Program-made: the position numbers and the translations under genes
NCBI RefSeq assembly: GCF_002846395.1
Contig: NZ_PJMU01000005.1
Coordinates: 62,001 to 126,000 of the forward strand
Source of the DNA: Pontibacter ramchanderi
Lineage (GTDB): Bacteria > Bacteroidota > Bacteroidia > Cytophagales > Hymenobacteraceae
Reading direction: 5' to 3'
DNA: 64,000 bases
In this document: positions 9,201 to 16,712 of the stretch, piece after piece
Position numbering within the stretch: position 1 is the stretch's first letter
Layout: every line of letters begins with the position of its first letter
Notes under the pieces: model-generated
The model's database searches: none
What the model was told of the DNA's origin: nothing
What the model saw: the letters and a program-made list of their open reading frames with translations, nothing else

Positions 9201-9208
9201 TATATTTG
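9201..9208 (+). promoter_or_regulatory. -7 promoter box of the cytochrome b5-like gene
   Basis: TATATTTG matches TAnnTTTG. An in-frame TTG at 9206 falls inside this box, so translation must begin later, at ATG 9239. A TTTG at 9173-9176 is 24 bases away, slightly too far for an ideal -33 element. Confidence 0.6.
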
Positions 9209-9238
9209 CAACCCGGGCTCTGCAGAGCCTGCCATTAC

Positions 9239-9496
9239 ATGGAACAAAATCTCCCGGAGTATACCCTGCAACAGCTCGCCCTGCGCAACGGCCAGGACCG
9301 CGACGAGGTATGGGTGGCCTACAAAGGGCTGATCTACGACGTGAAAAAATCGAGGCTGTGGCGAAGCGGCAACCATTACGAACACTGGGCAGGCCAGGAC
9401 CTGACAGCGGAACTAAAAGACGCCCCGCATACCGAATATGTGTTTGACAAATTTGAGGTGATCGGACAAGTCAAAAACTCAGTATACCGAAAATAA
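9239..9496 (+). CDS. Cytochrome b5-like haem-binding domain protein
   Basis: A soluble 85-residue protein consisting of one cytochrome b5-like domain. It shows the family pattern: YTLQQLALRNGQ at the N-terminus, VAYKGLIYDVKKSRLW, then HYEHWAGQDLTAELKDA with PHTEYVFDKFEVIG behind it; His residues in NHYEHW and APHTE are the candidate haem ligands. No signal peptide or membrane anchor is visible, so it should be cytoplasmic. ATG 9239 was chosen over the longer TTG start at 9206 because the latter overlaps the promoter box. Redox partner and role are unknown. Confidence 0.8.
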   Translation: MEQNLPEYTLQQLALRNGQDRDEVWVAYKGLIYDVKKSRLWRSGNHYEHWAGQDLTAELKDAPHTEYVFDKFEVIGQVKNSVYRK

Positions 9497-9555
9497 AGCA
9501 CAGGGAGTACCGCCGTAGCAGGCTGGCTCCTGATCAACTATAAATTACCACTACT

Positions 9556-10416
9556 ATGATTCTGATAGCTGACAGCGGCTCTACCAAAACAGACTGGCGC
9601 ATCATCGATGCCGAAAACCAATACGAGCAGGTAACTACCACTGGCATCAACCCACAGTACCTCGATACTGACAAGATCTACAGCATTTTTGAGACCGAGC
9701 TGCTGCCACAGCTGAAAGAACGGAACATCAGCGCCATTTACTATTACGGCGCCGGCTGCAGCTCTCCGGAGCGCAACAAGCGTGTGGAGGATGCCCTGAC
9801 CCGCGCTTTCCCGAGCGTGCCGAATTACGTGGACCACGATCTGCTGGCGGCGGCGCGCGCCTTGTGCGGCCACAAGCCAGGTATAGCCTGCATTCTGGGC
9901 ACGGGCTCCAACTCCTGCCTTTACGATGGCAAGAACATCATCGACAACGTAACCTCGCTCGGCTTCCTGATGGGGGACGAAGGAAGCGGCGCCTACCTGG
10001 GCAAGCTGCTGATCAAAGCCTATATGTACCGCGAACTGCCGGAAGAACTGGCCACTTCGCTCACTAACAGGTATAACCTAACCAAAAACGGCATACTCGA
10101 CGCCGTGTACGGCTCCGACATACCTAGCCAGTACCTGGCTACTTTCGCCAAGTTTATGCACGATAAGCGCAAAAACCCGGTGATCAAAGAGATGATCTAC
10201 GAGAATTTTGAGGAGTTTTTTGAGCGCCACGTGAGCAAGTACGAGGGCTTCGGTGAGCTTCCGGTAAACTTTGTGGGGTCTATCGCGTTTCATTTTGCAG
10301 ATACACTGAAACTAGTGGCGAAGAAATACGGCTGCCATATCGGGGTAATCATCTCCAGCCCGAGCGAAGGCCTGATCAAGTACCACCAGGAGCTGCTCAA
10401 AATGCAGAATGCCTAA
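9556..10416 (+). CDS. BadF/BcrA-family amino-sugar kinase (GlcNAc/MurNAc kinase, MurK-like)
   Basis: A 286-residue ATP-dependent kinase of the ASKHA fold. The phosphate-1 motif ADSGSTKTDW is at residues 4-13; GAGCSS, the phosphate-2 region ILGTGSNSCLYDG and GFLMGDEGSGAYLGK follow. This is the BadF/BadG/BcrA/BcrD group, which includes N-acetylglucosamine kinases and MurK kinases that phosphorylate MurNAc. The next gene, 45 bases downstream, is MurQ, whose substrate is MurNAc 6-phosphate. A MurK-type role in peptidoglycan sugar salvage is therefore the best reading. No sugar transporter is seen nearby. GlcNAc kinase is the alternative. Confidence 0.85.
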   Translation: MILIADSGSTKTDWRIIDAENQYEQVTTTGINPQYLDTDKIYSIFETELLPQLKERNISAIYYYGAGCSSPERNKRVEDALTRAFPSVPNYVDHDLLAAARALCGHKPGIACILGTGSNSCLYDGKNIIDNVTSLGFLMGDEGSGAYLGKLLIKAYMYRELPEELATSLTNRYNLTKNGILDAVYGSDIPSQYLATFAKFMHDKRKNPVIKEMIYENFEEFFERHVSKYEGFGELPVNFVGSIAFHFADTLKLVAKKYGCHIGVIISSPSEGLIKYHQELLKMQNA

Positions 10417-10440
10417 GCGCACGCACTTTATTTCCAGAAT

Positions 10441-10448
10441 TAAATTTG
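10441..10448 (+). promoter_or_regulatory. -7 promoter box of murQ
   Basis: TAAATTTG matches TAnnTTTG and lies in the 45-base gap between the kinase and murQ. It predicts a transcript with a leader of only about 9 bases before the GTG start, in addition to any readthrough from the kinase gene. Confidence 0.45.
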
Positions 10449-10461
10449 ACCGACCAACACC

Positions 10462-11280
10462 GTGTCCACTACCGAATCCGATTCCCTCTACGATAGATTA
10501 GAGCAAATGCCCGTGCACGAGCTGCTCACCTGCATCAACCAGGAAGACAAGAGCGTGCCCCTGGCCGTTGAGCGGGTCATACCGCAGATAGAAAGCCTCG
10601 TGAATGCCACAGTAGCTCGACTTCGCCAGGGAGGCCGGCTTTTTTACATCGGGGCTGGCACCAGTGGCCGCTTGGGTATAGTAGACGCCTCGGAATGCCC
10701 ACCCACCTACGGGGTGCCCCACGGCATGGTCATCGGCATTATAGCAGGCGGCGATGGCGCCATCCGGAAAGCGGTAGAGTTTGCTGAGGATGACACTAAA
10801 CAGGCCTGGAAGGACTTGCAGGAGCACAACATCAGCAATAAAGACATGGTGGTAGGTATAGCCGCCTCCGGCACTACGCCTTACGTGGTAGGAGGTCTTG
10901 AAGCCTGTCGCCGCCAAGGTATAGCTACGGGCTGTATCGTGTGCAATGCCAACAGCCCGGTAGCTGCCGTAGCCGATTATCCGGTAGAGGTGATTACCGG
11001 ACCTGAATTTGTGACGGGCAGCACGCGCATGAAAGCCGGCACCGCCCAGAAACTGGTGCTCAACATGCTCACAACAGCTACCATGATCCAACTTGGCCAC
11101 GTAAGAGGCAACAAAATGGTGGATATGCAGCTGTCGAACGTGAAGTTGGTGGAACGCGGCACACGCATGCTGATGGAGGAACTGCAACTGACAAAACCAG
11201 AGGCCGCCGCCCTGCTCAAGAAGTATGGCAGCGTGCGTGCCGCCATTGAAGCATACCGAAACGGGAACCGGCTTTCCTAA
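10462..11280 (+). CDS. murQ: N-acetylmuramic acid 6-phosphate etherase
   Basis: Removes the D-lactyl ether from MurNAc 6-phosphate to give GlcNAc 6-phosphate in cell-wall recycling. The 272 residues hold one SIS sugar-phosphate isomerase domain: GRLFYIGAGTSGRLGIVDAS, with the active-site Glu in DASECPPTYG, then GIAASGTTPYVVGGLEACR and TGSTRMKAGTAQKLVLNML. The last block is highly typical of MurQ. The start is GTG at 10462; no ATG is in frame nearby. It pairs with the upstream sugar kinase, which can supply its substrate. A perfect terminator follows at 11300-11352. Confidence 0.95.
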   Translation: MSTTESDSLYDRLEQMPVHELLTCINQEDKSVPLAVERVIPQIESLVNATVARLRQGGRLFYIGAGTSGRLGIVDASECPPTYGVPHGMVIGIIAGGDGAIRKAVEFAEDDTKQAWKDLQEHNISNKDMVVGIAASGTTPYVVGGLEACRRQGIATGCIVCNANSPVAAVADYPVEVITGPEFVTGSTRMKAGTAQKLVLNMLTTATMIQLGHVRGNKMVDMQLSNVKLVERGTRMLMEELQLTKPEAAALLKKYGSVRAAIEAYRNGNRLS

Positions 11281-11299
11281 GCCAACAAGCTATACCTGA

Positions 11300-11352
11300 T
11301 AAAGCAGCTCGGCCTGCCCGTAAGTGTCATACGGGCAGGCCGAGCTGCTTTA
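11300..11352. terminator. Bidirectional terminator between convergent genes
   Basis: Perfect 23-base arms (11300-11322 and 11330-11352) around a 7-base loop, with AAAGCAGCTCGG at the outer stem. It serves murQ from the left and the gene at 11371-12459 from the right. The hairpin is bracketed by two direct copies of GCTATACCTGA (11289-11299 and 11354-11364). Confidence 0.9.
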
Positions 11353-11370
11353 TGCTATACCTGAAAGTGC

Positions 11371-12459
11371 TTAATCGAGTATGGCCATGCTCTCCACGAG
11401 CACCTTGGCGGCTTCTTTGCTTGGCACTTTGTAATTGGTTACCGCCCAGTCGTAGCCCAGCTTAAAGCGGTCGTCCTTTATGGCGTAGCGTACTTTTTCG
11501 CGGTAGTCTGCCACCGGCTCCAAACCGAGCGTCTGCCGTAGCTCGTTTGCTTTGGCCTCTTCCTCCTCGCTCATGCGCTGCACCAGGTAGCGGCTCGAAA
11601 GGTCTCCAAACTCCTCATCATCTTTGCAGTCTTCCGGCTTGTTACAGATCACACGGGCGAGCACTTTTGAGCGGTACACGTTTTTCCCCTGCTGTTGGTC
11701 CAGCAGATAGGCGGCTGCCTGTGGATCGAGCTTGCCGTCCTGCACGGCTTGCGTGAGCACATTATTAAAATCGAAGCCATTGCGGGCGGTGGTCTGCCGC
11801 TGAATCACGATGCTGAAGCGGGGCAATATCTCCAGTGTGTCAGGTAAACCGATCAGTACTTCGCCGGGGTAGCCGTGCTTGCTGATCCAGGCCAGCAGGG
11901 TTTTCACGTTGTCCGCTTCAATTTTTCTGATAGTGTCGGCGTGTACGCGCAGCCCTCCCTTCGCCTGACGGAAGTACTGATCGCGAGCCCAGAGTTCGTC
12001 CAGGTCGGCACGCAGGTCTATGTTGGTGTTCTCCCGGAAGGCTTTTCGGCGTTTCGGGTATTTCTTGGCGAACTTCTTCCAGGCTTTGTGTGCTCTTAGC
12101 GGCTCCAGCGCTTCTTGCTGCTCCAGGTATTCCAGGGAAATTCCCTTTGCGACGAGCTTTTCCAGGTAATCTATACCTTGTTTTTCGTGGCCTGTGAGGG
12201 CGGCGCATACGGCAGCGTTGTAATAGTCGCGGGCGAAGCCATGTGGCACGGCGGTAAAAGCTTGCTGGTAGGTTTTGAGCGCGCCTTCATAATCCTCGGC
12301 CATCACCTGTCGCTCGGCTTTGTTTATGTGTGGGTGGTAATCCTTTGTATAGTCTGCCTTGGCCCAGGCGCTGGTATTAAAACTCAGCAGGACCAGCAGA
12401 AAGAGTAAAACTGCTGCTGGTCTAAGTGAAGTGTGGCTGAATGTGAACTGCATAGACAA
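11371..12459 (-). CDS. Secreted TPR-like protein of unknown function
   Basis: A 362-residue exported protein. Residues 1-33 form a signal peptide (LRPAAVLLFLLVLLSFNT, then SAWAKA as the likely cleavage region). A TPR-like segment follows at about residues 40-110: AERQVMAEDYEGALKTYQQA and YYNAAVCAALTGHEKQGIDY. The rest is not recognised by eye; it is rich in charged residues and holds ICNKPEDCKD, a possible disulfide pair. Similar proteins are common in Bacteroidota as unassigned secreted proteins. No operon partner is visible: its right neighbour is divergent. Confidence 0.7.
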   Translation of the reverse strand: MSMQFTFSHTSLRPAAVLLFLLVLLSFNTSAWAKADYTKDYHPHINKAERQVMAEDYEGALKTYQQAFTAVPHGFARDYYNAAVCAALTGHEKQGIDYLEKLVAKGISLEYLEQQEALEPLRAHKAWKKFAKKYPKRRKAFRENTNIDLRADLDELWARDQYFRQAKGGLRVHADTIRKIEADNVKTLLAWISKHGYPGEVLIGLPDTLEILPRFSIVIQRQTTARNGFDFNNVLTQAVQDGKLDPQAAAYLLDQQQGKNVYRSKVLARVICNKPEDCKDDEEFGDLSSRYLVQRMSEEEEAKANELRQTLGLEPVADYREKVRYAIKDDRFKLGYDWAVTNYKVPSKEAAKVLVESMAILD

Positions 12460-12649
12460 TGGGTGATGTTTTCAGATGGAACGTGCTATGTTATAACGTA
12501 ACCGGAACAGCCTTAGCATACCCGGTCGCGATTTTGTACGTGCTTATACCTGCATCGGCACACAGGAGTTGGCCAATGGCGCAATTTCTTCCTTAAATAT
12601 AGCCAACTTTGTGTTTATTCCTTAAGTAGACAGACAAATGCCGCCCTCA

Positions 12650-12671
12650 GCTAGCGGCGGCACCAAAACCT
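12650..12671 (+). promoter_or_regulatory. Hairpin just before a start codon
   Basis: GCCGCC (12650-12655) can pair with GGCGGC (12666-12671), leaving a 10-base loop, and ends 5 bases before ATG 12677. If transcribed it could limit ribosome access. Short arms make this tentative. Confidence 0.3.
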
Positions 12672-12676
12672 GACTT

Positions 12677-13246
12677 ATGCACACGATTGAACCCTTTTAC
12701 AACTGGCTGGAGCTGTACTCGGCCACCGACGACCCCCGCTCGCCGCTCTATGGCGCCGAAAACAGCCTGACACACTATACCCATACCATTTACGGCTACT
12801 ACATACACCCGCAGTGGGACGACATAGACTCTGAAACGCTGTTCCTCAAAATACTTTACGCCGACTACGACCTGGGCTTTGCCGTGATTGAGTTTATCGG
12901 GGAGTGGAACGATGCGCTCAACAACGACATCATGAAACTCAAGCGCAACATCATCGATCCGCTGGTGCAGGAGGGCATCAAGCACTTTATCCTGATCGGT
13001 GAGAATGTATTCAACTTCCACGGTTCGGAAGACGATTATTACGAAGAGTGGTTTGAGGATGTAGAAGAGGGCTGGATCGCCGCCATCAGCTTCCGGGACT
13101 TTGTGCTCAGCGAAATGCGCAGCTACAACATCGACTCGTACATCAACTCCGGAGGCACCCTGGACGACCTGCACTGGCGCACTTACACCCCCAAACGCCT
13201 TTTCGGGCTGGTCAACAGTTTAATTCAAAAACGACTTGGGGCTTAA
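12677..13246 (+). CDS. Conserved protein of unknown function, acidic and Trp/Tyr-rich
   Basis: A 189-residue cytoplasmic protein with no signal peptide or membrane segment. It is acidic and strikingly aromatic: TIYGYYIHPQWDDID, DYDLGFAVIEFIGEWNDALN, FHGSEDDYYEEWFEDVEEGW. A central stretch, VQEGIKHFILIGENVFNF, could be the core strand and helix of an alpha/beta fold. I recognise no catalytic motif. It sits alone between a divergent TPR-like gene and a terminator shared with a mini-lipoprotein gene. The start ATG 12677 follows a small hairpin. I believe this type is found widely in Cytophagales as an unassigned protein, but I cannot name its family. Confidence 0.75.
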   Translation: MHTIEPFYNWLELYSATDDPRSPLYGAENSLTHYTHTIYGYYIHPQWDDIDSETLFLKILYADYDLGFAVIEFIGEWNDALNNDIMKLKRNIIDPLVQEGIKHFILIGENVFNFHGSEDDYYEEWFEDVEEGWIAAISFRDFVLSEMRSYNIDSYINSGGTLDDLHWRTYTPKRLFGLVNSLIQKRLGA

Positions 13247-13270
13247 TATGCCAGCAAACAGGTATAAACA

Positions 13271-13303
13271 AAAACGGCAGACTCTAAATGAGCCTGCCGT
13301 TTT
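13271..13303. terminator. Bidirectional terminator
   Basis: AAAACGGCAG (13271-13280) pairs perfectly with CTGCCGTTTT (13294-13303); the loop has a small inner CTC/GAG pair. It lies between the convergent genes ending at 13246 and 13320 and can end both. Confidence 0.85.
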
Positions 13304-13319
13304 CTATGTCGCCTGACGC

Positions 13320-13499
13320 CTACTGTACGGCATCTTCTGCTTTATCTTCAGCTTCATCAGCAGCATCCTCTACGTCGTCGGCCGCATCCTCAGCTTTGTC
13401 TTCTATTCTTTCTTGTCTGTTCTCCTCCCGCGTATCGCAAGATGCAAAAGAGAAAGTGAATAATCCGGCTGCTAGTAACATTACAATTGGCTTTTTCAT
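13320..13499 (-). CDS. Acidic mini-lipoprotein A
   Basis: A 59-residue lipoprotein with start ATG 13499 and stop at 13320-13322. The N-terminus MKKPIVMLLAAGLFTFSFAS runs into a lipobox Cys (FASC) at residue 21. The mature part is short, highly charged and repetitive: AEDAADDVEDAADEAEDKAE. It would be an unstructured or helical acidic peptide anchored in a membrane. A near-identical signal region occurs in the next gene (13640-13825), so the two are paralogues or share a duplicated leader. No function can be assigned. A terminator lies downstream at 13271-13303. Confidence 0.8.
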   Translation of the reverse strand: MKKPIVMLLAAGLFTFSFASCDTREENRQERIEDKAEDAADDVEDAADEAEDKAEDAVQ

Positions 13500-13571
13500 A
13501 TTAAGTTGGTTATGGTGAGAAATAAGCTTCTTGCATTACGGGCATCTTAAGTATAGGTTTTGGTATATATA

Positions 13572-13599
13572 AAAAAAGCACTCCTGAGAGTGCTTTTTT
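13572..13599 (-). terminator. Terminator after mini-lipoprotein B
   Basis: Perfect 12-base arms AAAAAAGCACTC / GAGTGCTTTTTT around the loop CTGA. It ends the transcript of the gene at 13640-13825 and separates the two mini-lipoprotein genes. Confidence 0.88.
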
Positions 13600-13639
13600 C
13601 TTTTGCCCAGCTTGCGCCAGGTAGTACTGGTACCAGCGA

Positions 13640-13825
13640 TTACTGAACAGTAGTGGTGTCTTCCATTACAGAAGTAGTGTCCATTTCTACGTCAGACTCA
13701 ACTTCAACTGTCTCTACAGTTTCTGTTTCAGTAGTCTCCACTTCAGTTGCAGTCTCTTCTGCGTTGTTGCAAGATGCGAAAGCGAAAAGACCTGCAGCGA
13801 ATAGTAAACCGAATACTTTTTTCAT
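13640..13825 (-). CDS. Acidic mini-lipoprotein B
   Basis: A 61-residue lipoprotein: signal MKKVFGLLFAAGLFAFAS with the lipobox Cys at residue 19, then a low-complexity tail made almost only of Glu, Thr, Val and Asp (ETATEVETTETETVETVEVE). The DNA of the tail is a degenerate repeat of triplets for these residues. It resembles mini-lipoprotein A upstream in strand order only by its signal region; the tails differ. A -7 box at 13857-13864 predicts a leader of about 25 bases, and a terminator at 13572-13599 follows, so it is a single-gene unit. Function unknown. Confidence 0.8.
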   Translation of the reverse strand: MKKVFGLLFAAGLFAFASCNNAEETATEVETTETETVETVEVESDVEMDTTSVMEDTTTVQ

Positions 13826-13856
13826 AATGTTTTGTGATTGGTTAAGGATGAAGCTT

Positions 13857-13864
13857 CAAATATA
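13857..13864 (-). promoter_or_regulatory. -7 promoter box of mini-lipoprotein B
   Basis: Minus-strand TATATTTG, a perfect TAnnTTTG match, 32 bases upstream of the start codon. Confidence 0.55.
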
Positions 13865-13897
13865 ACACTATATCCGAATATATTGATACAGAAGCTT

Positions 13898-15211
13898 TTA
13901 TTTTTTCTTAAACAACACCTTGATCGGCACACCCTCGAAACCAAAGTGCTTCCTGATCGCATTCTCGAGGTAGCGCGCATATGGCTCCTTTACATACTGC
14001 GGGAGGTTGCAGAAGAACGCGAACGTAGGATTGTGCGTCGGCAGCTGCGTCACATACTTGATCTTGATGAACTTGCCTTTCATGGATGGCGGCGGATAGC
14101 GCTCGATCTCCGGCAGGATTTTATCGTTCAGCTTGGAGGTAGAGATTTTCTGGGTTTTGTTCTCGTATACCTGCATAGCTGTTTCCACGGCCTTGTGCAC
14201 GCGCTGCTTTGTCGCCACCGATGTAAAGATGATCGGCACATACTTGATCGGCGCAATCGCCTCCAGTATCTTCTCCTCAAACTCTTTGGTGGTGTGCGTG
14301 TCCTTCTCAACCAGGTCCCACTTGTTCACCAGTATCACGATGCCCTTGCGGTTCTTTTCGGCCAGCGAGATGATGTTCACGTCCTGCGACTCAATGCCTC
14401 TGGTAGCGTCCAGCATCACAATACACACATCGGAATCCTCCAGCGCACGCACAGAACGCATCACAGAGTAGAACTCGATGTCCTCGCTCACTTTGCTCTT
14501 GCGGCGCAGACCAGCCGTGTCCACAATAATAAACTCTTTGCCAAAGGCATTGTAACGTGAGTCGATGGCATCGCGGGTGGTGCCGGCAATGTCGGTTACG
14601 ATATTACGCTCCACGCCCAGCAGCATGTTCACAAATGAGGACTTGCCCACGTTCGGGCGACCCAGCACGGCAAGCCTTGGTATACCTGCATCCGGGTCTT
14701 CTACGCCTTCTGTTTTAAAGTGCTTCACTACCTCGTCGAGCAGGTCGCCGGTGCCGGAGCCGCTCTGCGATGAGATCGGGAAAATGTCGATACCTATACC
14801 CAGCGCATAGAACTCGCCCATTTGGTGAGCACGGGCATTGGTATCGGCTTTGTTGGCCACTACGTAAATCGGCTTGTCGGTGCGGCGGAGCACGTTCGCA
14901 AACTCCTCGTCCAGGCTGGTCAATCCGGCCTCCACGTCCACCATAAACAGAATCACGTCGGCCTCTTTAATGGCCAGCTCTACCTGCTTGTTAATCTCCC
15001 CTTCAAAAATATCGTCGGAGCCGTGCACGTAACCGCCTGTGTCGATTACGGTAAAAAATTTGCCGGTCCAGTCGCCGTGGCCATAGCTACGGTCGCGGGT
15101 TACGCCGCTCTCGTTGTCCATAATGGCTTGACGGCGCCCTACCAGGCGGTTAAAAAGCGTAGACTTGCCCACGTTCGGGCGGCCTACGATTGCAATGATG
15201 TTGGTTGACAT
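13898..15211 (-). CDS. der: Ribosome-associated double GTPase Der (EngA)
   Basis: Essential GTPase needed for maturation of the large ribosomal subunit. The 437 residues carry two tandem G domains: first GRPNVGKSTLFN, DTGG and NKAD; second GRPNVGKSSFVN, DTAGLRRK and NKWD. A KH-like C-terminal domain ends in a Lys-rich tail. The length is normal for the family. It lies 63 bases downstream of era on the same strand, and the two are probably cotranscribed from the promoter at 16185-16192. Confidence 0.97.
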   Translation of the reverse strand: MSTNIIAIVGRPNVGKSTLFNRLVGRRQAIMDNESGVTRDRSYGHGDWTGKFFTVIDTGGYVHGSDDIFEGEINKQVELAIKEADVILFMVDVEAGLTSLDEEFANVLRRTDKPIYVVANKADTNARAHQMGEFYALGIGIDIFPISSQSGSGTGDLLDEVVKHFKTEGVEDPDAGIPRLAVLGRPNVGKSSFVNMLLGVERNIVTDIAGTTRDAIDSRYNAFGKEFIIVDTAGLRRKSKVSEDIEFYSVMRSVRALEDSDVCIVMLDATRGIESQDVNIISLAEKNRKGIVILVNKWDLVEKDTHTTKEFEEKILEAIAPIKYVPIIFTSVATKQRVHKAVETAMQVYENKTQKISTSKLNDKILPEIERYPPPSMKGKFIKIKYVTQLPTHNPTFAFFCNLPQYVKEPYARYLENAIRKHFGFEGVPIKVLFKKK

Positions 15212-15274
15212 CTAATAAAAATAAAATAGTTAAAGTGCCCCCGGAGCACCTTGCCCCGAAGCTTTAAAAGTGCG

Positions 15275-16165
15275 CTACTCGCTGCTGTAGCCGAATCGGC
15301 GTAGCAGCTTCTGGTCGGTTCGCCAGTTCTCGTTCACGCGCACGTATAAATCAAGAAATATCTTTTTCTGGAAAAACTGCTCCATATCCACACGGGCCTG
15401 TGTGCCCACTTTTTTCAGCGCCTCGCCTTTGTGGCCGATCACAATGCCCTTCTGGCTCTTGCGCTCCACGCTGATCTCGGCCCGGATACGGATGATGTCC
15501 TCTTCTTCCTTAAACTCCTCTACCACCACCTCGCAGCTGTAGGGAATTTCCTTTTTGTAGTTGAGTAGAATTTTCTCGCGGATGATCTCAGACACAAAGA
15601 AACGCTCAGGCTTGTCCGTCAGTTCATCTTTCGGATAAAAAGCCGGGTGCTCGGGCAACAACGCCAGCAAACGGGCGAACAACTGCTCTACCCCGAAATT
15701 ATGCAAAGCCGAAATCGGGTGGATCTCGGTCGGGTTCATCTTCTCCTGCCAGTAGGCCACTTTCTCGTTCACTTCCTCCTCGGTGGCCTGGTCAATCTTG
15801 TTGATGAGCAATAGGATCGGCACATTGGCGTGCTGCAGGCGTTTGATCACATCGTCCTCGTCGTGCTTTTCGTAAATGTCCGTCACAAACAGGATGATGT
15901 CGGCGTCCTCCAGCGAGGTGCGCACAAAACTCATCATCGACTCGTGCAAAGCATACTGCGGCTTGATGATGCCAGGCGTGTCGGAGTACACGATCTGGAA
16001 ATCATCGCCGTTCAGGATACCCATGATGCGATGGCGGGTGGTCTGGGCCTTGGACGTGATAATGGATAGCTTCTCCCCCACCAGGGCGTTCATGAGCGTG
16101 GATTTACCCACGTTGGGCTTACCTACTATACTGACAAAACCAGCTTTGTGCGGATTTTCGGACAT
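15275..16165 (-). CDS. era: GTPase Era
   Basis: GTP-binding protein that binds 16S rRNA and assists maturation of the small ribosomal subunit. The 296 residues begin with the G domain: GKPNVGKSTLMNALVG (G1), ITSKAQTTRHRIMG (G2), DTPGI (G3) and NKID (G4). The C-terminal half is the KH RNA-binding domain with GHKGEALKKVGTQAR. It is first in the era-der unit, so two ribosome-assembly GTPases share one transcript. Confidence 0.97.
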   Translation of the reverse strand: MSENPHKAGFVSIVGKPNVGKSTLMNALVGEKLSIITSKAQTTRHRIMGILNGDDFQIVYSDTPGIIKPQYALHESMMSFVRTSLEDADIILFVTDIYEKHDEDDVIKRLQHANVPILLLINKIDQATEEEVNEKVAYWQEKMNPTEIHPISALHNFGVEQLFARLLALLPEHPAFYPKDELTDKPERFFVSEIIREKILLNYKKEIPYSCEVVVEEFKEEEDIIRIRAEISVERKSQKGIVIGHKGEALKKVGTQARVDMEQFFQKKIFLDLYVRVNENWRTDQKLLRRFGYSSE

Positions 16166-16184
16166 ACACTAAAATTTAAGGACG

Positions 16185-16192
16185 CAAAATTA
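16185..16192 (-). promoter_or_regulatory. -7 promoter box of era-der
   Basis: Minus-strand TAATTTTG matches TAnnTTTG, 20 bases upstream of the era start codon; transcription would begin near 16180. Confidence 0.55.
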
Positions 16193-16712
16193 CTTCTTTT
16201 TTTACGAAACCCGGTGAAAATGTGTGGATTTAGAAATGAGTGAGTGAATAAGCGATTTGGAGAATGAGTGAATTGTTAAATTTTTGAATGGTTGAATGGT
16301 TGAATTGCTGATTGTTTATTGTTGTTCGTGCACGATTCGGACAGGTATAGCCGGCAGCATTATTTGTTGCTGAACAAGATAGGTATACCCAGGAACATTA
16401 CTGGTGCACCGTTCGGACAAGTCTTAACCTGTTCCTTACAGCTCATGCTATACCTGCTTCATAATTACATGCACATAGCAATAGCTTGCTTACCAGTTTG
16501 CGCCGCTGCATTTTCTGGCTTACCAGCCCTGGAATTCATTAGCGCACCTAGCTCTACATTTCCAAACCTTCCAAATTTCAAATCGCTGCCAAACATTTTC
16601 TGGCGTTCATTACTTTACAGTTCAGTCCCTTTATCAGGGTATAGAAACTATCGATCTTAACTAACCCGTTATACTTCGTATCTTTGTATAGCAAAAAGCA
16701 CTATTGATCTAG
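16193..16712. other. Spacer between era and hemH: word repeats and one imperfect direct repeat
   Basis: No gene is supported here. The part 16236-16320 is low-complexity spacer with tandem-like words, for instance TTGAATGGTTGAATGGTTG at about 16286-16304. Two 18-base segments, 16328-16345 and 16404-16421, match at 15 positions (both contain GTGCAC and TTCGGACA). Three AGGTATA/TATACCT motifs occur. A 113-codon open frame at 16319-16660 has no recognisable composition or motif and is rejected. The hemH promoter is at the right end. Confidence 0.5.
16679..16686 (+). promoter_or_regulatory. -7 promoter box of hemH
   Basis: TATCTTTG matches TAnnTTTG; the start of transcription would be near 16691, giving a leader of about 22 bases. 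Confidence 0.6.

Noticed and set aside
9206-9238. N-terminal extension of the cytochrome b5-like protein to a TTG
   Set aside because: The TTG lies within the TATATTTG promoter box, so it would not be in the transcript.
16319-16660. 113-codon open frame between era and hemH
   Set aside because: No motif, poor start context, and it runs through word-repeat and AGGTATA-bearing spacer sequence.
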